From: Saccharicrinis aurantiacus
GTDB lineage: Bacteria; Bacteroidota; Bacteroidia; Bacteroidales; Marinilabiliaceae
Direction of reading: 5' to 3'
Length of the DNA stretch: 64,000 nt
Assembly (NCBI RefSeq): GCF_001660705.2
Contig: NZ_LYBV02000026.1
Location: forward strand, 124,001-188,000
Within the stretch, counting starts at the first letter, position 1; every line of letters begins with the position of its first letter. Shown one piece after another: positions 26,328 to 35,204 of the stretch. The notes under the pieces are model-generated. The model searched no databases and was not told the origin of the DNA. It was given only the letters and a program-made list of their open reading frames with translations. The position numbers were made by a program, and so were the translations under genes.

Positions 26328-26939
26328 TTAAAAGCTTACTCCGAAAGACACCCCTAAACTATATATTTTATCAACCACATAAGGGATGTTTGTAACTGTG
26401 CGGTAATCGAAGGTAAGGGCTGCATCTAAGTTGGCTTTTGATGAAATAGGAATTGACTTACCAAAGCTTGCTGCTGTAATTGCTCCTGAAGCCCATTTGC
26501 CTGACCAGTTGAGTTGGGTACCGATATCGCCAGATACATACCATGATGAAATACGCTCCGAGAAATTATACTTAAACTGAGCTGTTAATGGCATCGACCT
26601 TAGCTCAAGAATATACGGAAAGTACTGATCGTACAGATCAAGTGTGTATGAAACATCACCTAAATACTCATCGTATGCCAGGTTTATAGCAACATCAAGT
26701 TTCTTGTTAATGTGGTAACCCATGCCTAAATTTAACCCTATACTACTAGTTGAACTACTTTCGGTATACACTCCTTGAGTCCCATAATTACGGAGCGCAA
26801 TATCAATATCATGGAAAACCGTTTTTGCATTCAGTTTTAAGGCATAATATACTCCTGAACGTGTGGTTTCGCTTTCTATTGATTGTGCATTAATTTGCAT
26901 AAAGCCCATTAGGGCTAATAGAGACAATAGCTTTTTCAT
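26328..26939 (-). CDS. Outer-membrane beta-barrel protein
   Basis: 203 residues. Signal peptide (MKKLLSLLALMGFMQINAQ), then alternating barrel strands: GVYYALKLNAKTVF, IGLNLGMGYHINKKLDVAINLAYDEY, PLTAQFKYNFSERISSWYVSGDIGTQLNWSG, ANLDAALTFDYR, and a C-terminal strand SLGVSFGVSF ending in Phe as needed for BAM insertion. It does not share the signal peptide or loops of the three tandem barrels at 22-24 kb. It is monocistronic. A TAnnTTTG box on the minus strand at 27232-27239 would imply a ~290-nt leader. Confidence 0.75.
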   Translation of the reverse strand: MKKLLSLLALMGFMQINAQSIESETTRSGVYYALKLNAKTVFHDIDIALRNYGTQGVYTESSSTSSIGLNLGMGYHINKKLDVAINLAYDEYLGDVSYTLDLYDQYFPYILELRSMPLTAQFKYNFSERISSWYVSGDIGTQLNWSGKWASGAITAASFGKSIPISSKANLDAALTFDYRTVTNIPYVVDKIYSLGVSFGVSF

Positions 26940-27439
26940 TGTTGTTATAATTATTGGTTAATATTCATATTATTAGTGTAGGCTACTAAACAGCATATTT
27001 AAATTTATTTATTTATTACGTTTTACATTGAGTATTTTTATGCGATCATTCTCTTCTGCTGTTAAATGCTTCAAATAGCTTGTGTATTTTATCATAATAC
27101 AAAATTTAGGTTAAATGCCTTTGATTGCTTAAAGATGCGTTAATGGCTATTTGCCCTTTAAATATTCATCGATAAACTATGCAGAAACTTTTGGCGGCTT
27201 GGTTTTCATAAGTGGTTTTAATGGACGGAGGCAAAAGTAAGAAAATATGGTATTCGCACAAAGCTAAAGTACTAGATTCCAGTTGGTATATTTTAATTGT
27301 AGTTCTGTGGTTTTACAAATAGCATAGTCTGTTTTTTAAACGAGGTGTATTGTTTTATAAATAAAGCTAGGTTCGTATTAGTTGCATCTTGATTTAATAA
27401 GTGTTGATTAATATAATTTCATTCTGCGTATCACCTTTC

Positions 27440-27685
27440 AACTTGCACTATTGAACACGTAATAGTATTAACAATTTTTATACTATAACACAGTGCTTTT
27501 ACTTAACGGTTTTTATAGCTTTGCTTTAGCAATGAGAACAAATACAATACATACTGCAATATTAAAGCTCTGGCTCGTGAATAATATTAGTTTATTCGGG
27601 CATAAGCGTATTGTTATGTAGTATACAGATATAAATTATTACACTAATTAGCCTCTCGAATAATATATTCGAGAGGCTTTTTTTT
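27440..27685 (+). ncRNA. Candidate structured leader or small RNA ending in a strong terminator
   Basis: The 824-bp gap between the barrel gene and the EamA gene has no credible ORF, yet ends in a strong plus-strand intrinsic terminator (27651-27685) with no gene in front of it. Upstream lie small hairpins, e.g. TGCTTTAGCA and GAATAA...TTATTC (around 27580-27600). A small RNA, or a 5' leader with attenuation of the EamA gene at 27764, would explain the orphan terminator. The 5' end is a guess and no known RNA family was recognised. Confidence 0.3.
27651..27685 (+). terminator. Orphan intrinsic terminator upstream of the EamA gene
   Basis: A perfect 12-bp stem GCCTCTCGAATA/TATTCGAGAGGC with a 3-nt loop, followed by eight or more T on the plus strand. 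It lies 79 nt before the ATG at 27764, and no plus-strand gene precedes it for many kilobases. Confidence 0.85.
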
Positions 27686-27763
27686 GCGTGCTTGTTTAAA
27701 GTTGTTGAGAAGTATGAAGAGTGATATAAAAAGTATACTCTCATAATTTCTCAACAAAGCTAA

Positions 27764-28717
27764 ATGGCCTTTACCTTAAATTCTATAATTATGGTTCGAA
27801 AGTTTTTTAACACAAACGCTTATGCTTACTTATTAGCGTTAATCGGAATTGTATTCTTTTCATCTAAAGCTGTATTAGTAAAAGTAGCTTATGGTTTTAA
27901 TATTGATGCCGTAAGTATCTTAACGCTTCGAATGCTTTTTGCTTTACCTATTTATATTGTTCTTGCCATTATTAGTACTTTGAAACAACGCAGTAGTAGT
28001 TTAAATAAAAAGGATTACTTATTTGTAATAGCCTTGGGATTTTTAGGATATTACTTGGCCAGTATTCTCGATTTTAAAGGTTTGCAATATATATCGGCAA
28101 GTTTAGAGCGTTTAATATTATTTATATACCCCACCATGGTGTTATTAATCTCGGCTTTGTTTTTTAAAGTTAAGCCATCGCGAGAGCAGAAAATAGCCGT
28201 AGTAATTACTTATATAGGTGTTCTATTAGCCTTTTATAATTATGTGAGTTCTGATGGCGATAGCCTGTTGTTAGGAGCTATATTTATTGTATTAAGTGCC
28301 ATTACATATGCGTTTTATTTGGTAGGTACAGGTAGTTTAATTCCTAAGTTTGGTATATGGCGTTTTACCAGTTATGCAATGATTGTGGCTACTATAGGTA
28401 TTGTTATACACTATTTTATAAATAGAGGAGGATCTTTATGGGATTATCCAGCAGAGATTTATCAGTTATCGGCCATAATGGCTGTGGTATGTACTATTAT
28501 TCCGAGTTTATTATTAGCCGAGGCCATCCGTATTTTGGGCTCCTCTAATGTAGCAGTGCTTGGTAGTGTAGGCCCCATAAGCACTATAGTATTGGCAGTA
28601 ATATTTTTAGATGAGAAAATAACTATCTATCAAATACTGGGCACGGTAATAGTTATTGCTGGAATTTCTTTTTTAGGGAAAAATAAGGCCACTTCAAGTA
28701 AAAAGGTAAATTGTTAA
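27764..28717 (+). CDS. EamA/DMT-family transporter
   Basis: 317 residues (308 if the second Met at 27791 is used). Ten predicted membrane helices in two EamA repeats (about 15-150 and 170-308). Typical elements are LVKVAYGFNIDAVSILTLRMLFALPIY in the first repeat and a GSVGPISTIVLAVIFLDEKITIYQILGTVIVIAGI end in the second. It moves a small metabolite across the inner membrane; the substrate cannot be read from sequence. It is preceded by an orphan terminator and followed by a copy of the 88-bp repeat. Confidence 0.88.
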   Translation: MAFTLNSIIMVRKFFNTNAYAYLLALIGIVFFSSKAVLVKVAYGFNIDAVSILTLRMLFALPIYIVLAIISTLKQRSSSLNKKDYLFVIALGFLGYYLASILDFKGLQYISASLERLILFIYPTMVLLISALFFKVKPSREQKIAVVITYIGVLLAFYNYVSSDGDSLLLGAIFIVLSAITYAFYLVGTGSLIPKFGIWRFTSYAMIVATIGIVIHYFINRGGSLWDYPAEIYQLSAIMAVVCTIIPSLLLAEAIRILGSSNVAVLGSVGPISTIVLAVIFLDEKITIYQILGTVIVIAGISFLGKNKATSSKKVNC

Positions 28718-28781
28718 TTACTTGTGATAGGCATTTAAACCTCTATTGGAGGCTTGTGTAAAATATACGCAGCTCGAACCC

Positions 28782-28873
28782 AATTGGCTTAGGGATAAGA
28801 GCGGCATCCTTTGTGAGCCCATTATGGCGAAGCAAAGATATAGCGTTTAGCCCGCCCCTTGGGGAAGCCCCTA
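28782..28873 (-). repeat. Interspersed structured repeat, copy B
   Basis: Same ~88-bp element as at 6693 but in the opposite orientation, beginning with TTGGCTTAGGGATAAGAG and ending in GGGAAGCCCC. Nearly identical to copy A through the inner ~60 nt. It occupies about a third of the 302-bp gap between the EamA gene and dnaB. Confidence 0.85.
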
Positions 28874-28978
28874 ATTGGCTTTACATTTAATAACTATTGC
28901 GTGTGTTTTTATTGATTATTTACACATTTTTTAATGTCAAAAAAAGAATATCGATGTCTGAAAATTAAGATAGATGTT

Positions 28979-28986
28979 TACCTTTG
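28979..28986 (+). promoter_or_regulatory. Promoter -7 box of dnaB
   Basis: TACCTTTG fits TAnnTTTG and lies 33 nt before the dnaB ATG at 29020. Confidence 0.5.
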
Positions 28987-29019
28987 TAACCCCCAAATTT
29001 TAGAATTGATATAATAATT

Positions 29020-30570
29020 ATGGCAGATAGAAAATACACCCCTAAGAAGGCAGCACCGAAACAAGATTTAGAGTTTGGTAAAATGCCACCTCAGGCTTTA
29101 GAACTGGAGGAGGCTGTTTTAGGAGCTTTAATGCTTGAGAAGGAGGCTTTTTTAACAGTTGGTGAGATTTTAAAGCCAGAGTGTTTTTATAAAGATACCC
29201 ACCAGAAAATTTACAAGGCTATTGTGAGTTTATCAACCAAGGAATTACCTGTTGATATGCTTACGGTTACTGAAGAGTTGCGAGCTTTGGGCGATTTAGA
29301 TGAGGTTGGGGGTGCTTATTTTATAACGCAATTAACGGGTAGAGTTGCTTCGGCAGCGCATATTGAATACCATGCTCGTATTATTTGGCAAAAGTATTTG
29401 CAACGCGAGGTAATACGCATAAGTAGTGATATTCAGAGCAAAGCTTACGACGAAAGTATTGATGTTGATGATTTGCTTGATGAGTCGGAAAGTTCATTTT
29501 TTACCCTAAGTCAGGGTAATATGAAAAAGGATGTTACTCAGATTAACCCGGTGATTGATGAGGCGATGGAAATGATTAAGATTGCCTCGCAGCGTGATGA
29601 TGGTTTGAGTGGGGTACCTTCGGGGTTTGCTGAGTTGGATAAAATTACTTCGGGATGGCAAAATACCGATATGATTGTAATTGCCGCGCGTCCTGCGATG
29701 GGTAAAACTGCTTTTGTACTGTCTATGGCACGTAACATGGCACTTACGCATAAAAAAGGAGTTGCCGTATTTTCGCTTGAGATGGCCAATGTGCAATTGG
29801 TGAATCGTTTGATAGTTTCAGAGACTGAAATTACGGGTGAAAAAATTAAGAAGGGTAATTTAGCGCCTTACGAGTGGCAACAGCTCGATCATAAAATACA
29901 AAACCTTATTGATGCGCCTATTTATGTTGATGATACAGCCGGATTGTCGGTTTTTGAATTGCGAGCCAAAGCGCGTAGGTTAAAGAAACAGCACGATATA
30001 AGCATTATTATAATTGACTACTTGCAGCTAATGAACGCAAGTGGTATGAATCCTGGCTCTCGTCAGGAGGAGGTGAGTTTAATTTCGCGTAACCTTAAAG
30101 GCTTGGCAAAGGAATTGAATATTCCTATTGTGGCGCTATCGCAGCTTAACCGTGGTGTTGAAGGAAGGGCAGGAGCAGAGGGTAAACGTCCGCAACTATC
30201 CGATCTTCGTGAGTCGGGAGCCATTGAGCAGGATGCCGATATGGTATGTTTTATTCACCGACCAGAATATTATGGTATTACTGAGGATGAGCAAGGTAAT
30301 AACCTTATTGGAATGGGGCAGATTATTATTGCAAAGCATCGTAATGGTGCCACAGGCGATGTAAACCTTCGATTTAGAGGTGAGCTAGCACGATTTGAAG
30401 ATCCGGATACGGGCGTTTTTGGTGCTGACTTAGGAATGGATCAAGGCGGACAATCGGTTACTTTTGGCTCTAAAATGAATGAGCCTGAAGGTTCGGGTTC
30501 TAATTTTGCCAAAGAAGTTGGATTGCCTGATTTACCACCATCGCCTCATGATAGTGATGTTCCTTTTTAG
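29020..30570 (+). CDS. dnaB: Replicative DNA helicase DnaB
   Basis: 516 residues. The N-terminal DnaB domain (about 20-125, PPQALELEEAVLGALML) mediates hexamer and primase contacts, and a linker leads to the RecA-like ATPase (about 185-465). Walker A is ARPAMGKTAF (about 223-232), followed by VFSLEMANVQLVNRL, the Walker B IIIDYLQLM, and the arginine-finger region SDLRESGAIEQDADMV. It is the ring helicase that unwinds DNA at the fork. There is no intein. The last ~40 residues are a flexible tail ending PPSPHDSDVPF, as in other Bacteroidetes DnaB and reminiscent of SSB-like acidic tips. Confidence 0.97.
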   Translation: MADRKYTPKKAAPKQDLEFGKMPPQALELEEAVLGALMLEKEAFLTVGEILKPECFYKDTHQKIYKAIVSLSTKELPVDMLTVTEELRALGDLDEVGGAYFITQLTGRVASAAHIEYHARIIWQKYLQREVIRISSDIQSKAYDESIDVDDLLDESESSFFTLSQGNMKKDVTQINPVIDEAMEMIKIASQRDDGLSGVPSGFAELDKITSGWQNTDMIVIAARPAMGKTAFVLSMARNMALTHKKGVAVFSLEMANVQLVNRLIVSETEITGEKIKKGNLAPYEWQQLDHKIQNLIDAPIYVDDTAGLSVFELRAKARRLKKQHDISIIIIDYLQLMNASGMNPGSRQEEVSLISRNLKGLAKELNIPIVALSQLNRGVEGRAGAEGKRPQLSDLRESGAIEQDADMVCFIHRPEYYGITEDEQGNNLIGMGQIIIAKHRNGATGDVNLRFRGELARFEDPDTGVFGADLGMDQGGQSVTFGSKMNEPEGSGSNFAKEVGLPDLPPSPHDSDVPF

Positions 30571-30611
30571 ATTTTAGGTTATTAGACAATGTTTTCCTAA
30601 TTAAATTTTCA

Positions 30612-30836
30612 CTCAAGCCGTGAAGGCTTCTACTTTTTTCTACAGTCAAAAAAGTAGACAAAAAGACCGTCGACTGCACCCATTTCACTCAAAAAACTAG
30701 GTTTCATGACTGAAATTGTTTTAAACTCGCACTTTTTCGTGCCTCAAAGCACTCAAACAGAAAACAATTTTTAACCGTCATTTCAATCCAGTTTTTTGGT
30801 TCACTGGCTGAGGTCGATACTAAACAAGGCGTGCAG
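30612..30836. repeat. Large imperfect fold-back element (~225 bp)
   Basis: It fills most of the 363-bp gap between dnaB and the HAD gene. The left end has a short palindrome (TCTACTTTTTT...AAAAAAGTAGA at about 30629-30658). From about 30665 to 30835 two arms are imperfect reverse complements: CAAAAAACTAGG and AAATTGTTTTAAACT on the left match AACTGG and AACAATTTTT blocks on the right, and GTCGACTGCACC is opposed by GGCTGAGGTCGAT. No ORF. It resembles interspersed fold-back repeats of Bacteroidetes genomes; only one copy is here. Confidence 0.5.
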
Positions 30837-30875
30837 CACATTATATAAAAATGTTTAGGACGCCATTGCTTATTA

Positions 30876-30931
30876 GAAAAAAGATAATAGACTATTGGGT
30901 GTAATGCGAATAAGTCTACTATCTATTATCT
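30876..30931 (-). terminator. Terminator of the HAD phosphatase gene
   Basis: 10-bp stem AGATAATAGA/TCTATTATCT enclosing a ~30-nt loop, with a TTTTTTCT tract on the minus strand, directly after the stop at 30934. Confidence 0.6.
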
Positions 30932-30933
30932 CT

Positions 30934-31632
30934 TTAAACTATCGAATGTAATTCTTGTAAGTCGCTAATCTCATGCATTAAAGTGCGAGTGTGCGGCTTT
31001 TTTTGTGGGTTAAAGAAAACGTAATCGAGCCCAAAATTAATAGCCCCATCAATATCCGTTTTTAAATTATCGCCAATAACCAAGCATTCGCTTTTGCGAG
31101 CATTGGTGCTTCTTACTGCATGCTCAAAAAACGATTTTTTAGGTTTCGAAGCACCAATAGTTTCCGAAATAAACACTTTGGTAAAAAATGGCTTTAGCTT
31201 ACTATTTTTAAGTTTGGTAAACTGAACCTCTTTAAAACCATTGGTAATAATATGCAGTTGGTGCTTGCGTTTTAAGGCCTCTAATACTTGCAGTGTATTA
31301 GGCATTAACATTGTTTTGGTAGGACTAACAGTGATATAGTCGCTCGCAAAATTCTCTGCCGTTGATTCGCACTTTAATCCGGCCTCTGAAAAAGGCGTAT
31401 GAAAACGATCGAAGTTCAGTTTTGCTTTATTTATTTTCCCCAGGCGGTATAATTCCCAAAGCTCATTGTTATAGGCTTCGTACCTATCGTAGAAATGCTT
31501 AAAACTCTCAAAATTATTACCCAAATGGTACTTTTCAAAAAGCTGCTCAAGCGTATGTAGCGAGTTTGTTTCAAAGTCCCAAAGCGTATGATCTAAGTCG
31601 AAAAATAAGTGCTTGTATTTTTGTGGTAACAT
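30934..31632 (-). CDS. HAD-family hydrolase, YjjG-type nucleotidase
   Basis: 232 residues. HAD motif I FFDLDHTLWDFE with nucleophile D12 and acid D14, a helical C1 cap (about 20-95), motif II IITNGF (about 118-123), motif III Lys in KPKKSFFEHA and motif IV VIGDNLKTDIDGA. This matches the YjjG family, 5'-nucleotidases that remove non-canonical pyrimidine nucleotides, though wider HAD phosphatase activity is possible. Single gene with its own terminator. Confidence 0.87.
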   Translation of the reverse strand: MLPQKYKHLFFDLDHTLWDFETNSLHTLEQLFEKYHLGNNFESFKHFYDRYEAYNNELWELYRLGKINKAKLNFDRFHTPFSEAGLKCESTAENFASDYITVSPTKTMLMPNTLQVLEALKRKHQLHIITNGFKEVQFTKLKNSKLKPFFTKVFISETIGASKPKKSFFEHAVRSTNARKSECLVIGDNLKTDIDGAINFGLDYVFFNPQKKPHTRTLMHEISDLQELHSIV

Positions 31633-31721
31633 ATATAAGAGGTAATTTTTTTTAAAGCCCTAAAACTAAATAGGGCTGTGAAATTATTTTACGGCCTAAT
31701 AAAATTAATGGTGCGTGAAAT

Positions 31722-31876
31722 TTTCTCATTGCTCGCCCAAAGGCTTTTTCATGCTTTAAAGTTTCTTTAAAGCTTCCCCAAGCCCTTTTTCTTCCAATGC
31801 AGAAACTTTAAAGCTTCCCTAAGCCGTGTTTCTTGTAATGCAGAAATTTCATTGCTCGCCCAAGCGCTTTTTGGAC
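31722..31876. repeat. Composite direct repeats including a 41-bp tandem pair
   Basis: Two tandem 41-bp units (31765-31805 and 31806-31846; CTTTAAAGCTTCCC..., ending AATGCAGAAA) differ at only a few positions. They are flanked on both sides by copies of TCATTGCTCGCCCAA (31727 onward and about 31849 onward) followed by a CTTTTT-containing end. The 272-bp gap downstream of the coiled-coil lipoprotein gene contains no ORF. Confidence 0.7.
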
Positions 31877-31904
31877 GTTTAAATAAAATTCACGCCGTTT
31901 TTTA

Positions 31905-32768
31905 CTAGTTAACCTGAGCCACAAAAAATTTCGAGATACTCCAAAAGGCATCTTTATCCGTAATAACTACAAGTTTATTGCCCTCGTCGTCAGTATCAAT
32001 GCTGTACGAACTGTTTGGGTGGTTCGAAAGAATCTTCACCTTTGGTCTGTACAAGGCAATAGAGTCTGTTTCTCTAATATCAATCTCAGTAAAATAGTTC
32101 TCATTAAAGCTATCCTCAAGTAACTTAGCCTTACTTAAAAAACCATCGGCAGTTAATATTTTGTGTTCCTTCAGTTCCTTTTTAGTACCAAACGAATAAT
32201 AGGCAGTATATAATTTTTTAACGGCCATTTTTAACTCACTAGTGGCACCTTTATTCTCTTTGTTAAGCGAGTCAAGCACCTGTTCCATTCCTTCAACCGT
32301 AAAGTTTAGGGCTGCAATCTGAATATCCTTTTTATTAATCTGCTCCTTTAGCTTAATAATTTCAATCCTTTTTTCCTCTAACTGTCTGTTAAGTCGCGTT
32401 ACTAAATCGTTCAGTTTTTTATCCGACGAATGGTTACTAATTAGCTGTTTCTCCAAGGCTGCAATTTCAGCTTTGTTGGCAAGCATCAAATCGTAAATAG
32501 ATTGAATATCACTGTTAATCTGATCCTGAATACTTCTCGAATTCTTTTCCGACGAGTTCAAATTCACATCAATCAAATTCTCTTTCTTCTTTATTTCCTG
32601 CAAATTATCATCAATACTAATTAAAGAAGTCACCAATTCATTCGAAATCTTCTCCAACTCAGCATTGGCAATTATCAACGAATCGTTTTGTTCTTGAGTA
32701 GTTTTGTGTCCTTGGTTGTTACAAGCAAATAATAGCACCAATAAAGGCAATGCAATTAGTTTCTTCAT
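31905..32768 (-). CDS. Coiled-coil lipoprotein of unknown function
   Basis: 287 residues. Lipobox FAC gives Cys16, then a long heptad-rich region (about 25-185), dense in Glu, Lys, Leu and Ile, that should form a coiled coil. A globular C-terminal part (about 190-287) follows with ITDKDAFWSISKFFVAQVN at the end. It is anchored to a membrane and reaches into the periplasm. No family name recognised. Copy C of the interspersed repeat lies 33 nt upstream of its start. Confidence 0.72.
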   Translation of the reverse strand: MKKLIALPLLVLLFACNNQGHKTTQEQNDSLIIANAELEKISNELVTSLISIDDNLQEIKKKENLIDVNLNSSEKNSRSIQDQINSDIQSIYDLMLANKAEIAALEKQLISNHSSDKKLNDLVTRLNRQLEEKRIEIIKLKEQINKKDIQIAALNFTVEGMEQVLDSLNKENKGATSELKMAVKKLYTAYYSFGTKKELKEHKILTADGFLSKAKLLEDSFNENYFTEIDIRETDSIALYRPKVKILSNHPNSSYSIDTDDEGNKLVVITDKDAFWSISKFFVAQVN

Positions 32769-32801
32769 GATAATTATTTTATAGTTATTCTTAATTATTT
32801 T

Positions 32802-32890
32802 TTGGGGCTTCCCCTGCGGGTCGGGCTATGCGCTATATCTTTGTTCGCCATAATGGGCTCTCAAAGGATGCCGCTTCTATCCCTAAGCCA
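32802..32890 (+). repeat. Interspersed structured repeat, copy C
   Basis: Same element as at 6693, same orientation, with TTCGCC where copy A has CTTCGCC and CTCTCAAAGG where A has CTCACAAAGG. It lies between rsmI and the coiled-coil lipoprotein gene, in a 172-bp gap. Confidence 0.85.
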
Positions 32891-32940
32891 GCTGGGTTCT
32901 AAAGCCTGTGCCTCTATCATCAGCCAATTAACAATGTTTG

Positions 32941-33651
32941 TTAATCCTTCTTATATTTCTTTTCCTTCTTAGTTTCCTTTTCCACTTTTCCGCTCACCAC
33001 AATTACAATTTCACCTTTAACTGTTTTGGCATCAAAGTGGGCAAAAAGCTCATCTAAAGTACCTCTGGCATTCTCTTCGTGCAATTTAGTTATTTCGCGC
33101 GAAACACTAGCTTGTCTTTCTCCGCCAAAATATTCGGCCATTTGCGCCAAGGTTTTTGTTAGTCTAAAAGGCGATTCGTAAAAAATCATTGTGCGGGTTT
33201 CCTCAGCCAATAATTTCATTTTAGTTTGTCGGCCTTTTTTCTGTGGTAAAAAACCTTCAAAGCAAAAGCGGTCGTTCGGTAAACCTGAGTTCACCAAGGC
33301 CGGAACAAAAGCGGTGGCACCCGGTAGGCACTCTACCTCAACGCCAGCCTCAATAGCATGTTTCACTAGTAAGTAACCCGGATCTGAAATAGCCGGTGTA
33401 CCTGCATCCGAAACCAAAGCACCCGTCTGTCCAGCTAATATATGCTGCACCACATTATCAGAAGTATTGTGTTCGTTAAACTTATGGTGCGAAAACATTT
33501 TGGCTTCTATCTCAAAATGCTTTAATAAAAAGCCTGTTTTACGCGTATCTTCAGCTAAAATAAAATCAGCCTCCTTTAAAATTCGTAAGGCACGGTAAGT
33601 AATGTCTTCTAAATTTCCAATTGGGGTTGGAACAATATATAATTTACCCAT
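32941..33651 (-). CDS. rsmI: 16S rRNA (cytidine1402-2'-O)-methyltransferase RsmI
   Basis: 236 residues of the tetrapyrrole-methylase fold. VPTPIGNLEDITYRALRIL at the N-terminus, AEDTRKTGFLLKHF, SDAGTPAISDPGYLLV and FEGFLPQKKGRQTKM are RsmI hallmarks. It methylates the ribose of C1402 in 16S rRNA, near the P site. The Lys-rich tail (EKETKKEKKYKKD) is poorly conserved. The gene starts 9 nt after the coiled-coil/PE-rich gene at 33661 and is likely co-transcribed with it. Confidence 0.95.
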   Translation of the reverse strand: MGKLYIVPTPIGNLEDITYRALRILKEADFILAEDTRKTGFLLKHFEIEAKMFSHHKFNEHNTSDNVVQHILAGQTGALVSDAGTPAISDPGYLLVKHAIEAGVEVECLPGATAFVPALVNSGLPNDRFCFEGFLPQKKGRQTKMKLLAEETRTMIFYESPFRLTKTLAQMAEYFGGERQASVSREITKLHEENARGTLDELFAHFDAKTVKGEIVIVVSGKVEKETKKEKKYKKD

Positions 33652-33660
33652 TATGTTGTA

Positions 33661-34476
33661 TTAAAATCTTCGTTGTACGTAGTTGAAAAAGTTTTTACTC
33701 AGCTCTTCATTCTCCCAATTAAAGTTCGATTTCAGAAAAGTAAGTGCACTTTCAAATGAATCCATTTCGTTAAGTTGGCCCAGCGTATCCGACATTAACG
33801 TGGCATTGCCATTAAATAACTCTCGCTGGTATAAAAAACGATCGTTAATACCCAATCCTTTGCTTAAATCGGCAACGGGTTTTCCCAATAGGTTTTTACT
33901 AATGTCAGCATGAGTAACTTGATCGTTTAAAGCCCTTTTGCCCTTTTGTAAAGTTTCACCAAGTCGTAAGTTATTTGCTTGCTCTGTTTTTGTTGCCACC
34001 GCTTCTGTTTTTACAGCAGTTGCAGTTGGTTTTTCTTCCACAATTTCTTTGGGCTTTTCAGCTTCAATAATTGGCTTCGCTTCAATAACCGAAGTCTCTT
34101 TTACAAGTTCTTCAGTGGTCTTATTTTCAATTATCTCTTCCTTAACTATACTTTCTTCCTTCTCAGTAGCAATTGGCTCTACTGTAGTAAGCTCTTCTGC
34201 CTTGGCTTCTGGTATAATCTCAGGCTGAATAATTTCTTTCGGAGCAACAGGTGTTTCTTGTTTTATGGGTTCAGTTTTTGCAATAGGCTTACTCTCTACA
34301 GTATTAGCACCTAAGCCTTTTAGCATATTAAGCTCTTCCGTAAGGTGGCTTACTTTTTTTTCAGTTAATTCAATAAATGCATTCGGAATATTTGCCTGTC
34401 CCTGAAATGACTTAATGAGTGTTTCAATCTCACTGAGATCATTTAAAATGATACTTAATAATGCTTCTTTATCCAT
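33661..34476 (-). CDS. Conserved hypothetical protein with Glu/Pro/Lys-rich central linker
   Basis: 271 residues. N-terminal coiled coil (1-60), a low-complexity Glu/Pro/Lys/Thr-rich linker (about 65-170), and a conserved-looking C-terminal helical domain (about 180-271) with LGKPVADLSKGLGINDRFLYQRELFNG-like sequence and an end in FFNYVQRRF. Cytoplasmic, no signal peptide. The arrangement is a scaffold or adaptor with flexible linker. I recognise the C-terminal region as conserved in Bacteroidetes but know no function. Upstream partner of rsmI, divergent from tdk. Confidence 0.72.
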   Translation of the reverse strand: MDKEALLSIILNDLSEIETLIKSFQGQANIPNAFIELTEKKVSHLTEELNMLKGLGANTVESKPIAKTEPIKQETPVAPKEIIQPEIIPEAKAEELTTVEPIATEKEESIVKEEIIENKTTEELVKETSVIEAKPIIEAEKPKEIVEEKPTATAVKTEAVATKTEQANNLRLGETLQKGKRALNDQVTHADISKNLLGKPVADLSKGLGINDRFLYQRELFNGNATLMSDTLGQLNEMDSFESALTFLKSNFNWENEELSKNFFNYVQRRF

Positions 34477-34596
34477 AAAAAATATATCAAGAATAAAATA
34501 TAAAGTCTTTTTTCTTACTTTCTTTGCAAAGTTAATGATTGCTTGCTTATAAAAGCCCGTAATACGTTAAAGAGATAAAAATAAAGTTATTCGCAC

Positions 34597-34604
34597 TAAA
34601 TTTG
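34597..34604 (+). promoter_or_regulatory. Promoter -7 box of tdk
   Basis: TAAATTTG fits TAnnTTTG and lies 13 nt before the ATG at 34618. A nearby alternative is not obvious, so the leader would be very short. Confidence 0.45.
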
Positions 34605-34617
34605 GGTATATCGTCTC

Positions 34618-35196
34618 ATGTTTTTAGAAAAATCAAATAATACCAATGCCAAAAATGGTTGGATCGAGGTAATAGCCGGGTCTATGTTTTCAGGTAAAAC
34701 CGAAGAATTAATACGTCGTTTGCGCAGGTCAAAAATTGCCAAGCAACGAGTGGAGATATTTAAACCGCATATCGATGTTCGTTATAGTACCGATGAGGTA
34801 GTTTCGCACAATGCCAATTCAATTGTATCCACACCAGTGGAAACTTCAGGAAATATTTTACTTTTATGCGGCAATGTTGATGTTGTAGGAATAGATGAAG
34901 CTCAGTTTTTCGACACCGGTTTGCTTGATGTTTGTAATCAGTTAGCCAATCAGGGAATTAGAGTTATTGTAGCAGGTTTAGATATGGATTTTAAGGGGAA
35001 ACCATTCGGACCAATGCCTGGCTTAATGGCCTGTGCAGAATATGTTACAAAGGTTCATGCTATTTGTATGCGTTGCGGAAATTTAGCCCAATACTCACAT
35101 CGTTTGGCTACAGAAGAGGCGCGCATTATGTTGGGAGAGAAATCAGAATACGAACCGCTTTGCAGAGATTGTTATACCGGTTTGCAGAAAGTCTAA
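34618..35196 (+). CDS. tdk: Thymidine kinase (type II)
   Basis: 192 residues. P-loop GSMFSGKT at 21-28, catalytic-base region GIDEAQFFD (about 96-104), and a structural zinc site formed by CMRCG and CRDCY. It phosphorylates thymidine to dTMP for salvage. Length and motifs are those of type II bacterial enzymes. murF-alr follows after 8 nt, so the two are co-transcribed. Confidence 0.95.
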   Translation: MFLEKSNNTNAKNGWIEVIAGSMFSGKTEELIRRLRRSKIAKQRVEIFKPHIDVRYSTDEVVSHNANSIVSTPVETSGNILLLCGNVDVVGIDEAQFFDTGLLDVCNQLANQGIRVIVAGLDMDFKGKPFGPMPGLMACAEYVTKVHAICMRCGNLAQYSHRLATEEARIMLGEKSEYEPLCRDCYTGLQKV

Positions 35197-35204
35197 AATT
35201 GTAA

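Noticed and set aside
27221-27322. 33-codon plus-strand ORF in the gap before the EamA gene, with a possible C-terminal TM
   Set aside because: No family resemblance, no RBS, and its 5' end overlaps a likely minus-strand promoter box (27232-27239). Chance is the simpler explanation.
33938-34314. Two plus-strand ORFs of about 100 codons opposite the Glu/Pro/Lys-rich protein gene
   Set aside because: They are mirror images of a low-complexity coding region. The sense gene has conserved N- and C-terminal parts and the antisense ORFs read as Ser/Phe-rich noise.
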